Shown: positions 16,412 through 25,094, counted from the first letter of the stretch. The stretch is 64,000 nt of DNA from Melioribacteraceae bacterium (GCA_019638015.1 JAHBUP010000001.1:3504424-3568423); one strand, 5' to 3'. Made by a program: numbers and translations. Notes: generated from the letters alone by a model not told the origin.

Positions 16412-18199
16412 TTAGTCTTCCATTGTCGCGCCAATCACTTCTTGAATTGAAGTGAAACCGAGTCTAACTTTTTCAAAACCAGCTTCCCGAAGATTTAAAG
16501 TACCATCTTTGCGGGATTGATCACGCACAGCTTCTTCATCAACATCTTCACCCGATTTAACAATTATTCTTTTCAGTTCTTTTGTAAAATAGAGCGCTTC
16601 ATGAATGGCTAATCTTCCTTTGTAACCAGAACCATTACATTTATCACAACCCACAGCCTCATAAATTTCGGAACCCGCCCAATCTTTAATATTGAGACCT
16701 AAACCGACTAAATGCTCTTCTAAGTTTGTAACTTTTTTCTTACAAACTCCGCACAATCTTCTTATTAGGCGTTGAGCAACAATAATATTAATTGCATAGG
16801 CAATAAGAAAAGGCTCAACACCCATTTTAAATAAACGAGCAACAGCACTTGGCGCATCATTTGTATGTAGAGTTGAAAAAGTTAAGTGACCGGTATTAGC
16901 AAGTTTAATAGCGGTTTCAGCGGTTTCTTTATCACGCATTTCACCAACTAAAACAATATCGGGATCGTGACGCAAAATGGCTCTGATGGCTTGCTCAAAA
17001 TTCATTTTGTGACCAATCTTTAATTGTCGTGCGCCTTCAATAACATACTCTACAGGATCTTCAACAGTTAAAACGTTTTTTGTTGGATTAATTACTTGAT
17101 ATAATGCAGCGACCAATGTTGTAGATTTGCCGCTTCCAGTAGGTCCGGTAAGAATAATCATTCCCTGTGGCTGATTGATAGCTTTAACAAATGCCGAATT
17201 TGCATAACCGGTTAATCCAAGTTTTCCCAAATCTTTTATAACTTTTCTATCATCAAGAATTCTTATTACTATACTTTCAAATTTATTTTTAAGCTCAGTA
17301 CCAACTGTGGGAAGCACCGAGACACGGAAACGAATTGTATGCCCATCAATTTCTCGTTGAATAAATCCGTCCTGCGCTTTCTCTCTTTCAAAACGATCCA
17401 TACCTTTAGATCTATCTTTAACAACAGCCATAACAGCTTCGGGCAAAGTATTTTCTTGGGTGTGCCATAGTGCAAGTTTACCATCTAACCTAAAATGAAT
17501 TTCGGTTTTATTTCCCGATTGTGGAATTATGTGAATATCACTAACTCCTTTACGTGTCCCTTCAACTAATGCGGCTTCAATTAAATTAATTAGAGCGCTT
17601 TTATTTATTTCGGCATCAAGTTCATCTTCATTCAAAGAAGGTTCATCAGTATCTACTTGAATTTCTTCATTGGAATCTTTCAATATTTTTAAGAACTCAT
17701 TCTCGGAAGTAACAATCATCGAGATTAATTTATCGTATTCTTTCTTTCGTAAATAGTTTATCTCAAATTTTTTAACATTCAGTGTATAAGCTACTTTTGG
17801 TAAGTTTCTATCAGTAGGATCAACTGCCGCAAGAATTAATTTTTCTTTTATCTTTTCGTCAAATTTAAAAGGAATTACTCTATAATCAAGGAGCATTTTA
17901 CGAACATCATCTCCTTGCTTATTCATTAAGTTTTTAATCTCGCCAATCCGTTCATCCGAAAGTTCTTCAGGATGAATGTTTAATTCTTTGAATGCATATA
18001 GAATTGCAACTTCACGGAATATTACATCATGATCAAATTTAAATTCTTCAACCAGAATTTGCGCAAGATTTCTCTTAAGCTTATGCTGGTCAGCATCTTT
18101 AATTTTTAGTGCTTGCTCTAATATTTGGTAATCGATTATTCCCTTTTTGAGAAGCAGGTAACCAATTTTGTCGGTCATTTCAAGTTGTGAATCTTGCAT
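16412..18199 (-). CDS. pilB: PilB/GspE-type assembly ATPase
   Basis: A 595-aa ATPase. The N-terminal T2SSE_N/MshEN-like domain (about 1-150) is followed by the motor domain with Walker A GPTGSGKST (about 345-353), Walker B (DIVLVGEMRDKET), His box (STLHTNDA) and the four-cysteine zinc site, CGVC and CDKC (about 480-520). PilB drives pilin polymerisation. Length and domain order are normal for the family. It lies three bases after pilC and upstream of pilT in one direction, so both motors are in the same transcript. Confidence 0.93.
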   Translation of the reverse strand: MQDSQLEMTDKIGYLLLKKGIIDYQILEQALKIKDADQHKLKRNLAQILVEEFKFDHDVIFREVAILYAFKELNIHPEELSDERIGEIKNLMNKQGDDVRKMLLDYRVIPFKFDEKIKEKLILAAVDPTDRNLPKVAYTLNVKKFEINYLRKKEYDKLISMIVTSENEFLKILKDSNEEIQVDTDEPSLNEDELDAEINKSALINLIEAALVEGTRKGVSDIHIIPQSGNKTEIHFRLDGKLALWHTQENTLPEAVMAVVKDRSKGMDRFEREKAQDGFIQREIDGHTIRFRVSVLPTVGTELKNKFESIVIRILDDRKVIKDLGKLGLTGYANSAFVKAINQPQGMIILTGPTGSGKSTTLVAALYQVINPTKNVLTVEDPVEYVIEGARQLKIGHKMNFEQAIRAILRHDPDIVLVGEMRDKETAETAIKLANTGHLTFSTLHTNDAPSAVARLFKMGVEPFLIAYAINIIVAQRLIRRLCGVCKKKVTNLEEHLVGLGLNIKDWAGSEIYEAVGCDKCNGSGYKGRLAIHEALYFTKELKRIIVKSGEDVDEEAVRDQSRKDGTLNLREAGFEKVRLGFTSIQEVIGATMED

Positions 18200-18202
18200 A
18201 AT

Positions 18203-19546
18203 TTATCCCAGTACTGGTGATTTTGGACTTATTGTAGCTGTTTCTGCAGATACTAAAGTTAAGCCGATCATAACAATCATAATAACCATAGCAATAACAA
18301 CCTGTATCAATTCAATCACATTTTTTAATCTATAAACAGTTTCGCTTTCGTAATAATTTGCCAGTTGAAGCGCTGTATTTTTAATTGTGCCCGTCTCTTC
18401 TCCCGAGTGGAATCTAGAAAGTGCGGTGTCAGAAAATACTTTAGATGCTTCGAATGCTTCAGTAATACCAATACCTCGTTTGATCATCAATGGAATCGAA
18501 ACATTTTTTATCTGTTGTTCGAAGTAGGCGTTATCGGTTGCCTCCGCGGCAATTCTAATTGGATCAATGCTTTCTGCAGAGCCGCTATAAAGAGTATAAA
18601 ATACTCGGCAAAAAACTTCAATTAAGGTTTTATGAATCAGCGAACCCATTATCGGCATTTTTAAAATATATTTATCGATAATTAATTTTCCAGATCTTGT
18701 TTTGCTAAACTGCCAAAATGCAATTAGAGGTGCTATCATACCAATAATTACAAGCCAAATATTGCCGATTAGAAAATCACTAAAATGTAGAGTTGCGGCA
18801 GTAAGGGGGGGAAGTTCAATTTTAAATTTCACAAACAATTTTGCTGTTTCGGGGAAAATATATCCTACATAAAAAATTACAGCTAAGAAAAGTACAAACA
18901 ATGTTACTATTGGAGTAATAAGCGCGGAGCGTAAATTTTTTCTAAATTCTTGTTGCCTCTCTAAAAATTTTGCCGTTGCTTTATAAATCTCCGCCATATT
19001 ACCGCTCTTGGAAGCTAAGCCGAGCATATATGAGGTAAATTTTCCAAACACACTTTGATACCTCAAAAAGACTGCTTCACTATCGGCTCCTTTTTTCAAA
19101 TCGGCATTAATTTGCTTTAAGGTTTCCTTTAAAGTTTTGTTTTGAATGTCGTTGATAAGCAAAGTTAAGATTTCACTAAAAGGAAGTTTTTGTTCGAGCA
19201 ATTCCGCACTAATTTTAACGAACGAAACAATATCTTGTTGAGGGGGCTTAAAATTAATATCTATTAATTTGCGGTTAACGGATACAACTTCATAACCTAG
19301 TTTTCGAAGTGCGTTTGCAACTTCATCTTTATTGTAAGCGCGTTGTTCACCAACAATTGGCTTTTCTTTACCTTTTCTAATCTTATACAGATATGCAGAT
19401 TTTTTTTCAATGGATTGGAGCTTAAGCTGGTTCTTTTTAATTAGAGCATTAATTTTACTTTTTGCTATCGAATAAGATTCTTCGGTCAAGTTCCCCGTAA
19501 TTACTTGTCCGTTAGGGCGTTGTGCATTAAAACGAACTTCAACCAT
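18203..19546 (-). CDS. pilC: PilC/GspF inner-membrane platform protein
   Basis: A 447-aa protein with two tandem T2SSF domains. Three hydrophobic helices are visible (about residues 205-230, 250-275 and 410-435) and the domain repeats carry typical PilC features (FVKISAELLEQKLPFSEIL in the first; a second repeat after residue 300 with RRIGITEAF-like region KRGIGITEAF). PilC is the membrane platform that the ATPases act on. It is the first gene after the two pilin-like genes, from which it is separated by a 92-base gap containing a strong hairpin. Confidence 0.9.
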   Translation of the reverse strand: MVEVRFNAQRPNGQVITGNLTEESYSIAKSKINALIKKNQLKLQSIEKKSAYLYKIRKGKEKPIVGEQRAYNKDEVANALRKLGYEVVSVNRKLIDINFKPPQQDIVSFVKISAELLEQKLPFSEILTLLINDIQNKTLKETLKQINADLKKGADSEAVFLRYQSVFGKFTSYMLGLASKSGNMAEIYKATAKFLERQQEFRKNLRSALITPIVTLFVLFLAVIFYVGYIFPETAKLFVKFKIELPPLTAATLHFSDFLIGNIWLVIIGMIAPLIAFWQFSKTRSGKLIIDKYILKMPIMGSLIHKTLIEVFCRVFYTLYSGSAESIDPIRIAAEATDNAYFEQQIKNVSIPLMIKRGIGITEAFEASKVFSDTALSRFHSGEETGTIKNTALQLANYYESETVYRLKNVIELIQVVIAMVIMIVMIGLTLVSAETATISPKSPVLG

Positions 19547-19563
19547 TTATTATCCGGTTTTGT

Positions 19564-19612
19564 ATAAAAAGAAAGCCGGCATTACCAATATTTTATTTTG
19601 GTACTACCGGCT
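19564..19612 (-). terminator. Hairpin terminator or attenuator between pilin and pilC genes
   Basis: On the minus strand AGCCGG pairs with CCGGCT, and inside it TACCAA pairs with TTGGTA, giving a long two-part hairpin; TTTCTTTTT follows. It starts 26 bases after the second pilin stop and ends shortly before the pilC start. It would end most pilin transcripts and let a fraction run into pilC-pilB-pilT, making pilins far more abundant than the machine. Confidence 0.7.
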
Positions 19613-19638
19613 CTAAAATAACAAAAATTAATATAAAA

Positions 19639-20025
19639 TTAATTATTGATTGTAGTTGAGGTTATTGCATTCGGACCAACCACCATTGTTACCTTAACTG
19701 CGCTCGTTCCATTGTTTCCGGTTTCATTTCCCGTTCCAACCAAGGTTACTGATTGTGCGGCTACTGTGGCTGCATAAGTTCCATTTCCTGTTGTATCTAG
19801 TGTACCTGGAATTGTCCAACCTGTAAATGTATTGTTTCCACCACCCAATGCACTTGGTTTTCTATAATATTGTTGTGATAAGGATGCTAAGTTTGTTAAA
19901 TCACTTATTACCGCATCTCTATTGGCTTGTGAACTGCTAGCTGTAAATACGTTGATTCCTACTACTACTGCGATACCAACTATAATTACACCCAATACGA
20001 TTAATAATAATTGTTGCTGTCCCAT
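19639..20025 (-). CDS. Pilin-like protein of the MGQQQ type (paralogue 2)
   Basis: A 128-aa protein starting MGQQQLLL, with one hydrophobic helix (about residues 6-27), a polar helix (to about 55) and a small C-terminal beta domain containing PSALGGG, FTGW and TGNGTY. The form (N-terminal helix plus small globular domain) and the position at the head of the pilus genes mark it as the pilus subunit. It differs from class III/type IVa pilins: no basic leader, only Met-Gly before the helix, and no Glu at position 5 after the Gly (it is Leu). The ATG has a strong AGGAG site. It is clearly paralogous to its neighbour at 20040. Whether PilD processes it is unknown. Confidence 0.75.
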   Translation of the reverse strand: MGQQQLLLIVLGVIIVGIAVVVGINVFTASSSQANRDAVISDLTNLASLSQQYYRKPSALGGGNNTFTGWTIPGTLDTTGNGTYAATVAAQSVTLVGTGNETGNNGTSAVKVTMVVGPNAITSTTINN

Positions 20026-20039
20026 CTGTTTCTCCTAAT

Positions 20040-20420
20040 TTAGTTTATTATTTGTGTTCTGAATGTGTTTGGTAAAACTGTCATTTTTACTTTAACCGAA
20101 TCATTGTTGGTTACCACTTCATTGCCTGTCGCCGTTAAAACAACACTATCGGCTGTTACAACTGCAACAAAATGTCCATTGGCGGTAGTGCCTAATTCAG
20201 AGGGGATTTGCCAACCGGTAAAAGCACGAGAGCCGCCGCCAAGCGATGCTGGTTTTAAATAATATTGTTGAGCGAGAGCTGCTAAATTTACGAGCTCGTT
20301 AGTGATGTTAGTTCTTTTGGCTTCTATCGCGTTTGATCTGAATAAATTGATTCCGGCAAATATTGCTATCCCAACTATTACTATTCCAAGTAAGATAAGA
20401 AGAAGCTGCTGTTGACCCAC
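20040..20420 (-). CDS. Pilin-like protein of the MGQQQ type (paralogue 1)
   Basis: A 126-aa paralogue of the protein at 19639, sharing the start MGQQQLLLI, the helix with VGIA, and the C-terminal blocks LGGG, FTGW, IP, NG, SVVLTATGNE and VKVKM. It starts with GTG, with an AGGAA site upstream. The C-terminal domains differ at about half their positions, so the copies are not recent. As the first gene of the run it may be the major subunit, with its neighbour as a second major or minor subunit; the sequence does not say which. Like its partner it lacks a basic leader peptide and Glu5. Confidence 0.72.
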   Translation of the reverse strand: MGQQQLLLILLGIVIVGIAIFAGINLFRSNAIEAKRTNITNELVNLAALAQQYYLKPASLGGGSRAFTGWQIPSELGTTANGHFVAVVTADSVVLTATGNEVVTNNDSVKVKMTVLPNTFRTQIIN

Positions 20421-20468
20421 TACAAAATTCCTTTTTTATTTGCCGGTAATTTTTTCCAGTTGAAAAAA

Positions 20469-20499
20469 AATATTTGTTCACATTTAGATGACAAATATT
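20469..20499. repeat. Inverted repeat upstream of the first pilin gene
   Basis: AATATTTGT and ACAAATATT form a perfect 9-bp inverted repeat separated by 13 bases, 49-79 bases upstream of the pilin start. No T run follows, so it looks more like a protein-binding site or chance AT-rich symmetry than a terminator. Confidence 0.35.
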
Positions 20500-20573
20500 A
20501 AACCAGAACAAAAAAAGCATCGGAATTATATAAATCTTGAGAAAAATAGGAATTTCTAAGGAAATAGCAAATA

Positions 20574-20602
20574 GAAAAATCTCCCATTCCGGAAGATTTT
20601 TC
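20574..20602 (-). terminator. Terminator hairpin after aspS
   Basis: On the minus strand a 12-bp stem (GAAAAATCTTCC with GGGAGATTTTTC, one T-G pair) closes a five-base loop. It lies 30 bases after the aspS stop and its 3' arm ends in a T run. It separates aspS from the pilin genes downstream in the same direction. Confidence 0.65.
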
Positions 20603-20631
20603 AAATGCTGTAATACTTACATGTAAAAAGG

Positions 20632-22401
20632 TTAATTTTTAACTTTGATATGAAGCTCGGTTAATTGGGCTTCATCGACAAAAGAGGGGCATTCATCCAT
20701 TAATGAGATCCCGCTAGAGGTTTTGGGAAACGCGATCACATCTCGAATTGAGGTTCTTCCCGCAAACAACATTGCTAGTCGGTCGAATCCAAACGCAATT
20801 CCACCGTGAGGCGGTGCACCATACTTAAATGCACCCATTAGGAATCCAAATTTTTCTTTGGCTTCTTCATCACTTATACCTAAAGCCTTGAACATTTTTG
20901 CCTGCAATTCAGCGTCATGAATTCTGATACTTCCTCCAGCAATTTCATTTCCGTTCAAAACTAAATCGTATGCACGAGCTTTCACTTGACCAGGATCGGT
21001 ATCCATCAGCGGAATATGCTCAACTTTTGGAGATGTAAATGGATGATGCATTGCGTAAAACCGTTTTGACTCTTCATCCCATTCAAATAATGGGAAATCG
21101 GTTACCCATAATAATTTAGGATCCGCATCCGGCTTTATTAATTCCATCCTTTTTGCCATTTCTAATCTAAGAGTACCCATAATATTTAATGTACGTAATT
21201 TGGGCCCAGTTAGAAGTAATAATAAATCACCTGGTTTTGCATTAAAAGTAGAGATTAAATTTTTCTTCTCTTCATCTATTAAAAATTTGGAAATTGGTGC
21301 TTCTAATTCATTTTCTTTCACTCGCATCCAAATTAGACCGCCAGAGCCGAGCTTTTTGACAAAGTCTGTTAAGTTATCTAATTGGTTTCTGGTATAGTCT
21401 CCGCATCCTTCAGCTACAATACCGGTTATTACCCCATTATTTGTTAATGAATCTTTGAAAACTCTGAAGTCCGAATTAGCGAATACATTATTCAATGTTT
21501 TCATTTCAAGGTTAAAACGTAAATCTGGTTTGTCACTTCCAAATCGCTCCATTGCCTCATCAAATCCAAGGCGCATTATTGGTGTCTGTAATTCCCTGCC
21601 AAGTATTTCTTTAAAGAATACTTTCATCAATCCTTCCATCATCTCAAAAATATCCTCAACATCTACAAATGACATTTCCACATCAATTTGAGTAAACTCA
21701 TATTGTCGATCTGCTCGCAAATCCTCATCTCTAAAACATTTTACTATTTGAAAATATCTATCGAGACCTGAGACCATTAAAATTTGCTTATAGGTTTGAG
21801 GCGATTGAGGAAGCGCATAAAATTTTCCTTTGTGCATCCTGCTCGGTACGAGAAAATCTCTTGCACCCTCGGGTGTACTTTTCATTAATATGGGAGTTTC
21901 GACTTCAACAAAATTTTGAGCATCAAAATATTTTCGGGTTATTAAATACATTTTATGACGCAGAAGTAAATTCTTTTGCATCTCCCCTCTTCTTAAATCG
22001 AGATACCTGTATTTCAGTCGTAAATCTTCGCTAGCTTCAATGTTATCCTCAATTGGGAATGGCGGAGTTTCTGCATGATTAAGAATTATTAGATTATCAA
22101 CCATTACATCGATAGCTCCGGTTGGGACTAGATTATTTTCCGTTCCTTCTGGTCTTTTTCTAACTTTCCCTTCAATAGATACAACGAATTCACTTCTAAG
22201 CTTTTTACCAAATTCATGTGCATCGGCATTGTAAGAGGGTTCAAAGACAACCTGAGTAATTCCATATCTATCACGCAACTCAATAAAAATTACTCCGCCC
22301 AAATCTCTTCGTATAGCTACCCAACCATTTAAAACAACCGATTGCCCAATATTGGATTCTCTCAACTCGCCGCATGTATGTGTTCTACGCTTAAACTTCA
22401 T
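20632..22401 (-). CDS. aspS: Aspartyl-tRNA synthetase
   Basis: A 589-aa class II synthetase that charges tRNA with aspartate. It has the OB-fold anticodon-binding domain (1-110, GWVAIRRDLGG), the class II motifs 2 (FRDEDLRADRQ.EFTQIDVE) and 3 (GIAFGFDRL), and the bacterial GAD insertion (about 290-420). I chose the ATG at 22401, which has an AAGGAG site and gives the usual family start KRRTHTCGELR; the longer in-frame form starts inside the promoter. It is transcribed divergently from pdxB from a shared promoter region. Whether it also charges tRNA-Asn cannot be told here. Confidence 0.97.
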   Translation of the reverse strand: MKFKRRTHTCGELRESNIGQSVVLNGWVAIRRDLGGVIFIELRDRYGITQVVFEPSYNADAHEFGKKLRSEFVVSIEGKVRKRPEGTENNLVPTGAIDVMVDNLIILNHAETPPFPIEDNIEASEDLRLKYRYLDLRRGEMQKNLLLRHKMYLITRKYFDAQNFVEVETPILMKSTPEGARDFLVPSRMHKGKFYALPQSPQTYKQILMVSGLDRYFQIVKCFRDEDLRADRQYEFTQIDVEMSFVDVEDIFEMMEGLMKVFFKEILGRELQTPIMRLGFDEAMERFGSDKPDLRFNLEMKTLNNVFANSDFRVFKDSLTNNGVITGIVAEGCGDYTRNQLDNLTDFVKKLGSGGLIWMRVKENELEAPISKFLIDEEKKNLISTFNAKPGDLLLLLTGPKLRTLNIMGTLRLEMAKRMELIKPDADPKLLWVTDFPLFEWDEESKRFYAMHHPFTSPKVEHIPLMDTDPGQVKARAYDLVLNGNEIAGGSIRIHDAELQAKMFKALGISDEEAKEKFGFLMGAFKYGAPPHGGIAFGFDRLAMLFAGRTSIRDVIAFPKTSSGISLMDECPSFVDEAQLTELHIKVKN

Positions 22402-22433
22402 CTCTTTACCACTCTCCTTCAATGTTTTAGGCG

Positions 22434-22465
22434 CAAAGATAGTTAAATGATTATGGTGATTCAAA
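22434..22465 (-). promoter_or_regulatory. Bacteroidota-type promoter for aspS
   Basis: On the minus strand TTTG (22465-22462), a 20-base spacer and TATCTTTG (22441-22434) match TTTG-N20-TAnnTTTG exactly. Transcription would start near 22427, about 26 bases before the aspS ATG. Confidence 0.7.
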
Positions 22466-22466
22466 T

Positions 22467-22500
22467 TTTGAGGAAATACAAATTCATTTTTCTAAATTTG
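22467..22500 (+). promoter_or_regulatory. Bacteroidota-type promoter for pdxB
   Basis: TTTG (22467-22470), a 22-base spacer and TAAATTTG (22493-22500) precede the pdxB ATG at 22522. Its -33 box is one base from the -33 box of the aspS promoter on the other strand, so the two polymerase sites are back to back and likely compete or are shared. Confidence 0.6.
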
Positions 22501-22521
22501 CCAAAACTAATTTTAACTACT

Positions 22522-23655
22522 ATGAAAATTCTGGTTGACGAAAACATACCTCAGGCTAAGGAAGCTTTTTCATCTCTCGGCGAAGTTAACTTTGTAGCTG
22601 GAAGATCAATTACAAATGAGATGTTAAACGATGTTGATGTTTTATTGATTCGCTCAGTTACAAAAGTAACCGAACAACTTATAGCCGGGACAAAAATTAA
22701 ATATATTGCTACGGCTACTGCTGGAACAGATCATGTTGATAAAGATTGTTTAGCAAAATTGAATATCAAGTTTGATGATGCCGCCGGGTGCAATGCTTAT
22801 TCAGTTGCCGAGTATATTATCACAGCTTTATCAAAAATATTTGTTGAAAATAATTTACGGTTCAAGAATAAAAACCTTGGCGTAATAGGATGCGGCAATG
22901 TGGGGAGTAAAGTTGCGCGGTTTGCCAAAGCGATTGGTTTTAATGTTTTGTGTAACGATCCACCGCTGGCAAGAAGGGATAAAAATTTTCAGAATTATTC
23001 ATTCGAGGAAATTCTAAATTGTGACATAATAACCTTACATGTTCCGCTGAATATGAATGGTATCGATAAAACTCATCATTTGTTTTCTGAAACAGAATTT
23101 TCGAAACTAAAGAAAAATGTTATTTTTATTAATGCCGCACGAGGGGAAGTAGTAGAGACAAATTCACTAAGAAATTTTATATCCACAAATAATAATTCAA
23201 CCATTTTGGATGTTTGGGAGTTCGAACCCGATTTTGATTCAGAAATTCTAAGCAATATTGATATAGGAACTACACATATTGCTGGTTATTCGTTAGAAGG
23301 TAAATTAAACGGCACCAAATACGTTTATGATAAGTTGTGCAATTTTTTAGGGGTGCCAATTGGATGGGAACCCAGATATCCAGAAATTGCAAATCCCATA
23401 ATTGATTCTGGTGACATGGATTCTCTTGAACATTTATTAAATTATGTAACTAATCAGATTTACCCGATAGCCGAAGATCACAAATTACTATTTGAAGCTG
23501 TTGATAAAACTGAGTTTGAAAGAAAAAAACATTTTGATTTACTAAGAAAAAATTATCGCGTCAGAAGAGAGTTTAACAATTATACAATTAAACTAAATCA
23601 AACCAATAATCACTTTAAAGAACAGTTAGAGAAATTGCGTTTTAATATTATTTAG
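22522..23655 (+). CDS. pdxB: Erythronate-4-phosphate dehydrogenase
   Basis: A 377-aa D-2-hydroxyacid dehydrogenase that oxidises 4-phospho-D-erythronate in the DXP-dependent pathway to pyridoxal phosphate. The start MKILVDENIP, the substrate-side ATAGTDH, the NAD motif GVIGCGNVGSKVA and the PdxB-type EFEP catalytic block are present, plus a C-terminal PdxB dimerisation region (to residue 377) that separates it from phosphoglycerate dehydrogenases. I chose the ATG at 22522; longer in-frame starts lie within the promoter. Its 3' end overlaps the M28 peptidase gene by eight bases, tail to tail. Confidence 0.93.
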   Translation: MKILVDENIPQAKEAFSSLGEVNFVAGRSITNEMLNDVDVLLIRSVTKVTEQLIAGTKIKYIATATAGTDHVDKDCLAKLNIKFDDAAGCNAYSVAEYIITALSKIFVENNLRFKNKNLGVIGCGNVGSKVARFAKAIGFNVLCNDPPLARRDKNFQNYSFEEILNCDIITLHVPLNMNGIDKTHHLFSETEFSKLKKNVIFINAARGEVVETNSLRNFISTNNNSTILDVWEFEPDFDSEILSNIDIGTTHIAGYSLEGKLNGTKYVYDKLCNFLGVPIGWEPRYPEIANPIIDSGDMDSLEHLLNYVTNQIYPIAEDHKLLFEAVDKTEFERKKHFDLLRKNYRVRREFNNYTIKLNQTNNHFKEQLEKLRFNII

Positions 23656-24871
23656 TAACAACCATTTTTTTAACACTAATAGAATTATTGGCGTACAAAG
23701 CGTAAAAATAAATACCGCTTGAAATATTTAATTTATCGGTTCTGAAAGATACTTCATAATTGCCGGAATTTTGAGGAGCATCTACCAAAACTGCTAATTC
23801 CTGCGACAGTTGATCATAAACCACAAGCTTAACCTGCATTGTTTCATCGAGTGAATATTTAATTGTTGTAGTTGGATTAAATGGATTTGGATAATTTTGA
23901 TACAACTCGAATTTTTTTGGAATATCTGCTGTAACATGGGTTTCAGATAATACTTCAGCAATTTTTGCAAGCGATCCAATTGCAAGTTTCGTACACTTTA
24001 AATAATAGGGTATATTCATTTTATCAATAAGATCCGCAGATGTATGATACCAAGGATTTCTATCAGTGTACAAATCTTCAATAAGCATAACTGCTGTGAT
24101 AAAATAACCCCAAAAAGAAGCATGGTCACTTGCCAGACTTCCGGGATTTTCTAAAATTAGATTTAAACCGGTACTATAATTTTTATTCACGGTTTTAATC
24201 GTCTCTCCCAAATCAATAGATTTACCATAATTCCTTACATGGAGCCCTGCTTTGGAATCATTATTTCCATCGTATCCAATCATATCTAAATTGATTACTG
24301 CTATTATACTATCCTTTCTTAAGTATGCTTGATGCGCATAATATTTACTTCCTAAAAGTCCTTGCTCTTCATGATCAAAAAAAGCATAAATAATTGTGTA
24401 CTTTGTTTTAAATTTAGAAAGAATGCGCGCGGCTTCGAGAACCGCAATAGTACCGCTTGCGTTATCATCTGCCCCAGCCGCAATATTTGAAAATGGCATA
24501 TTATCATAATGGGCACAAATTATAACCTGCTGGTTGGGCAGTTCCTTTCCGGGTTGAACTGCATATATATTTTGTCCATTATTCTCAAAATCCTGAGTAT
24601 AGGTATTTAAGCCTAATCCGACCATTCTATTTCTTAACCAAGCGGCGGCATAAGCATTCCCAACATTTGAGCTGTGGCGCGAACTAATTAATACGGGACC
24701 TGCCAATAATGTTACTGGTACCTCTCCAGTTAATTTTCTCAGATTTTCAACTAAAGTATCCTGATTAACCTGATTAATTGCAGAGTAGACTCGGTAATCT
24801 ATATTTTGAGAATAGACAACAGAATAAAGAATAATGCCGATCACATAAAAGTTTAATAATAGTTTTCTCAT
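23648..24871 (-). CDS. Secreted M28 zinc aminopeptidase with T9SS sorting domain
   Basis: A 407-aa exported peptidase. After a signal peptide (ends VYSQ) comes an M28 domain with the zinc ligands in order: HYDN, GADDNASG, FDHEEQG, NLDMIGYD and a late YHTSAD histidine. The last ~85 residues form a C-terminal T9SS sorting domain (FELYQNYPNPFNPTT ... SSGIYFYAL ... KKMVVTK), which should target it through the type IX system to the cell surface or medium. I chose the ATG at 24871 over a GTG four codons earlier. It stands alone between pdxB and the Lrp regulator and probably feeds peptide degradation. Confidence 0.93.
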   Translation of the reverse strand: MRKLLLNFYVIGIILYSVVYSQNIDYRVYSAINQVNQDTLVENLRKLTGEVPVTLLAGPVLISSRHSSNVGNAYAAAWLRNRMVGLGLNTYTQDFENNGQNIYAVQPGKELPNQQVIICAHYDNMPFSNIAAGADDNASGTIAVLEAARILSKFKTKYTIIYAFFDHEEQGLLGSKYYAHQAYLRKDSIIAVINLDMIGYDGNNDSKAGLHVRNYGKSIDLGETIKTVNKNYSTGLNLILENPGSLASDHASFWGYFITAVMLIEDLYTDRNPWYHTSADLIDKMNIPYYLKCTKLAIGSLAKIAEVLSETHVTADIPKKFELYQNYPNPFNPTTTIKYSLDETMQVKLVVYDQLSQELAVLVDAPQNSGNYEVSFRTDKLNISSGIYFYALYANNSISVKKMVVTK

Positions 24872-25020
24872 TTGCCCAATCACTATTTTTATGAATGTTG
24901 AACGTATTTGGGGGAATACCTATGCTCACCTAAGTTTTGAATCGATTATTGGAATAATGAACGAGGTCAAATCTACCTAAATTCACTAAAATGGAAAATG
25001 AAATAATTTTTCATCAAAAA

Positions 25021-25053
25021 TTTGCATTTATTAGCAACCAACCTTATATTTTG
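25021..25053 (+). promoter_or_regulatory. Possible promoter for the Lrp-glnA operon
   Basis: TTTG (25021-25024), 20 bases, then TATATTTTG (25045-25053) resembles the Bacteroidota pattern with one extra base in the -7 box. It lies 41 bases upstream of the Lrp/AsnC start. Confidence 0.45.
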
Positions 25054-25094
25054 AGTTATTAAATAACAATTTCCTAAATAAATTAAGTGAAAAC

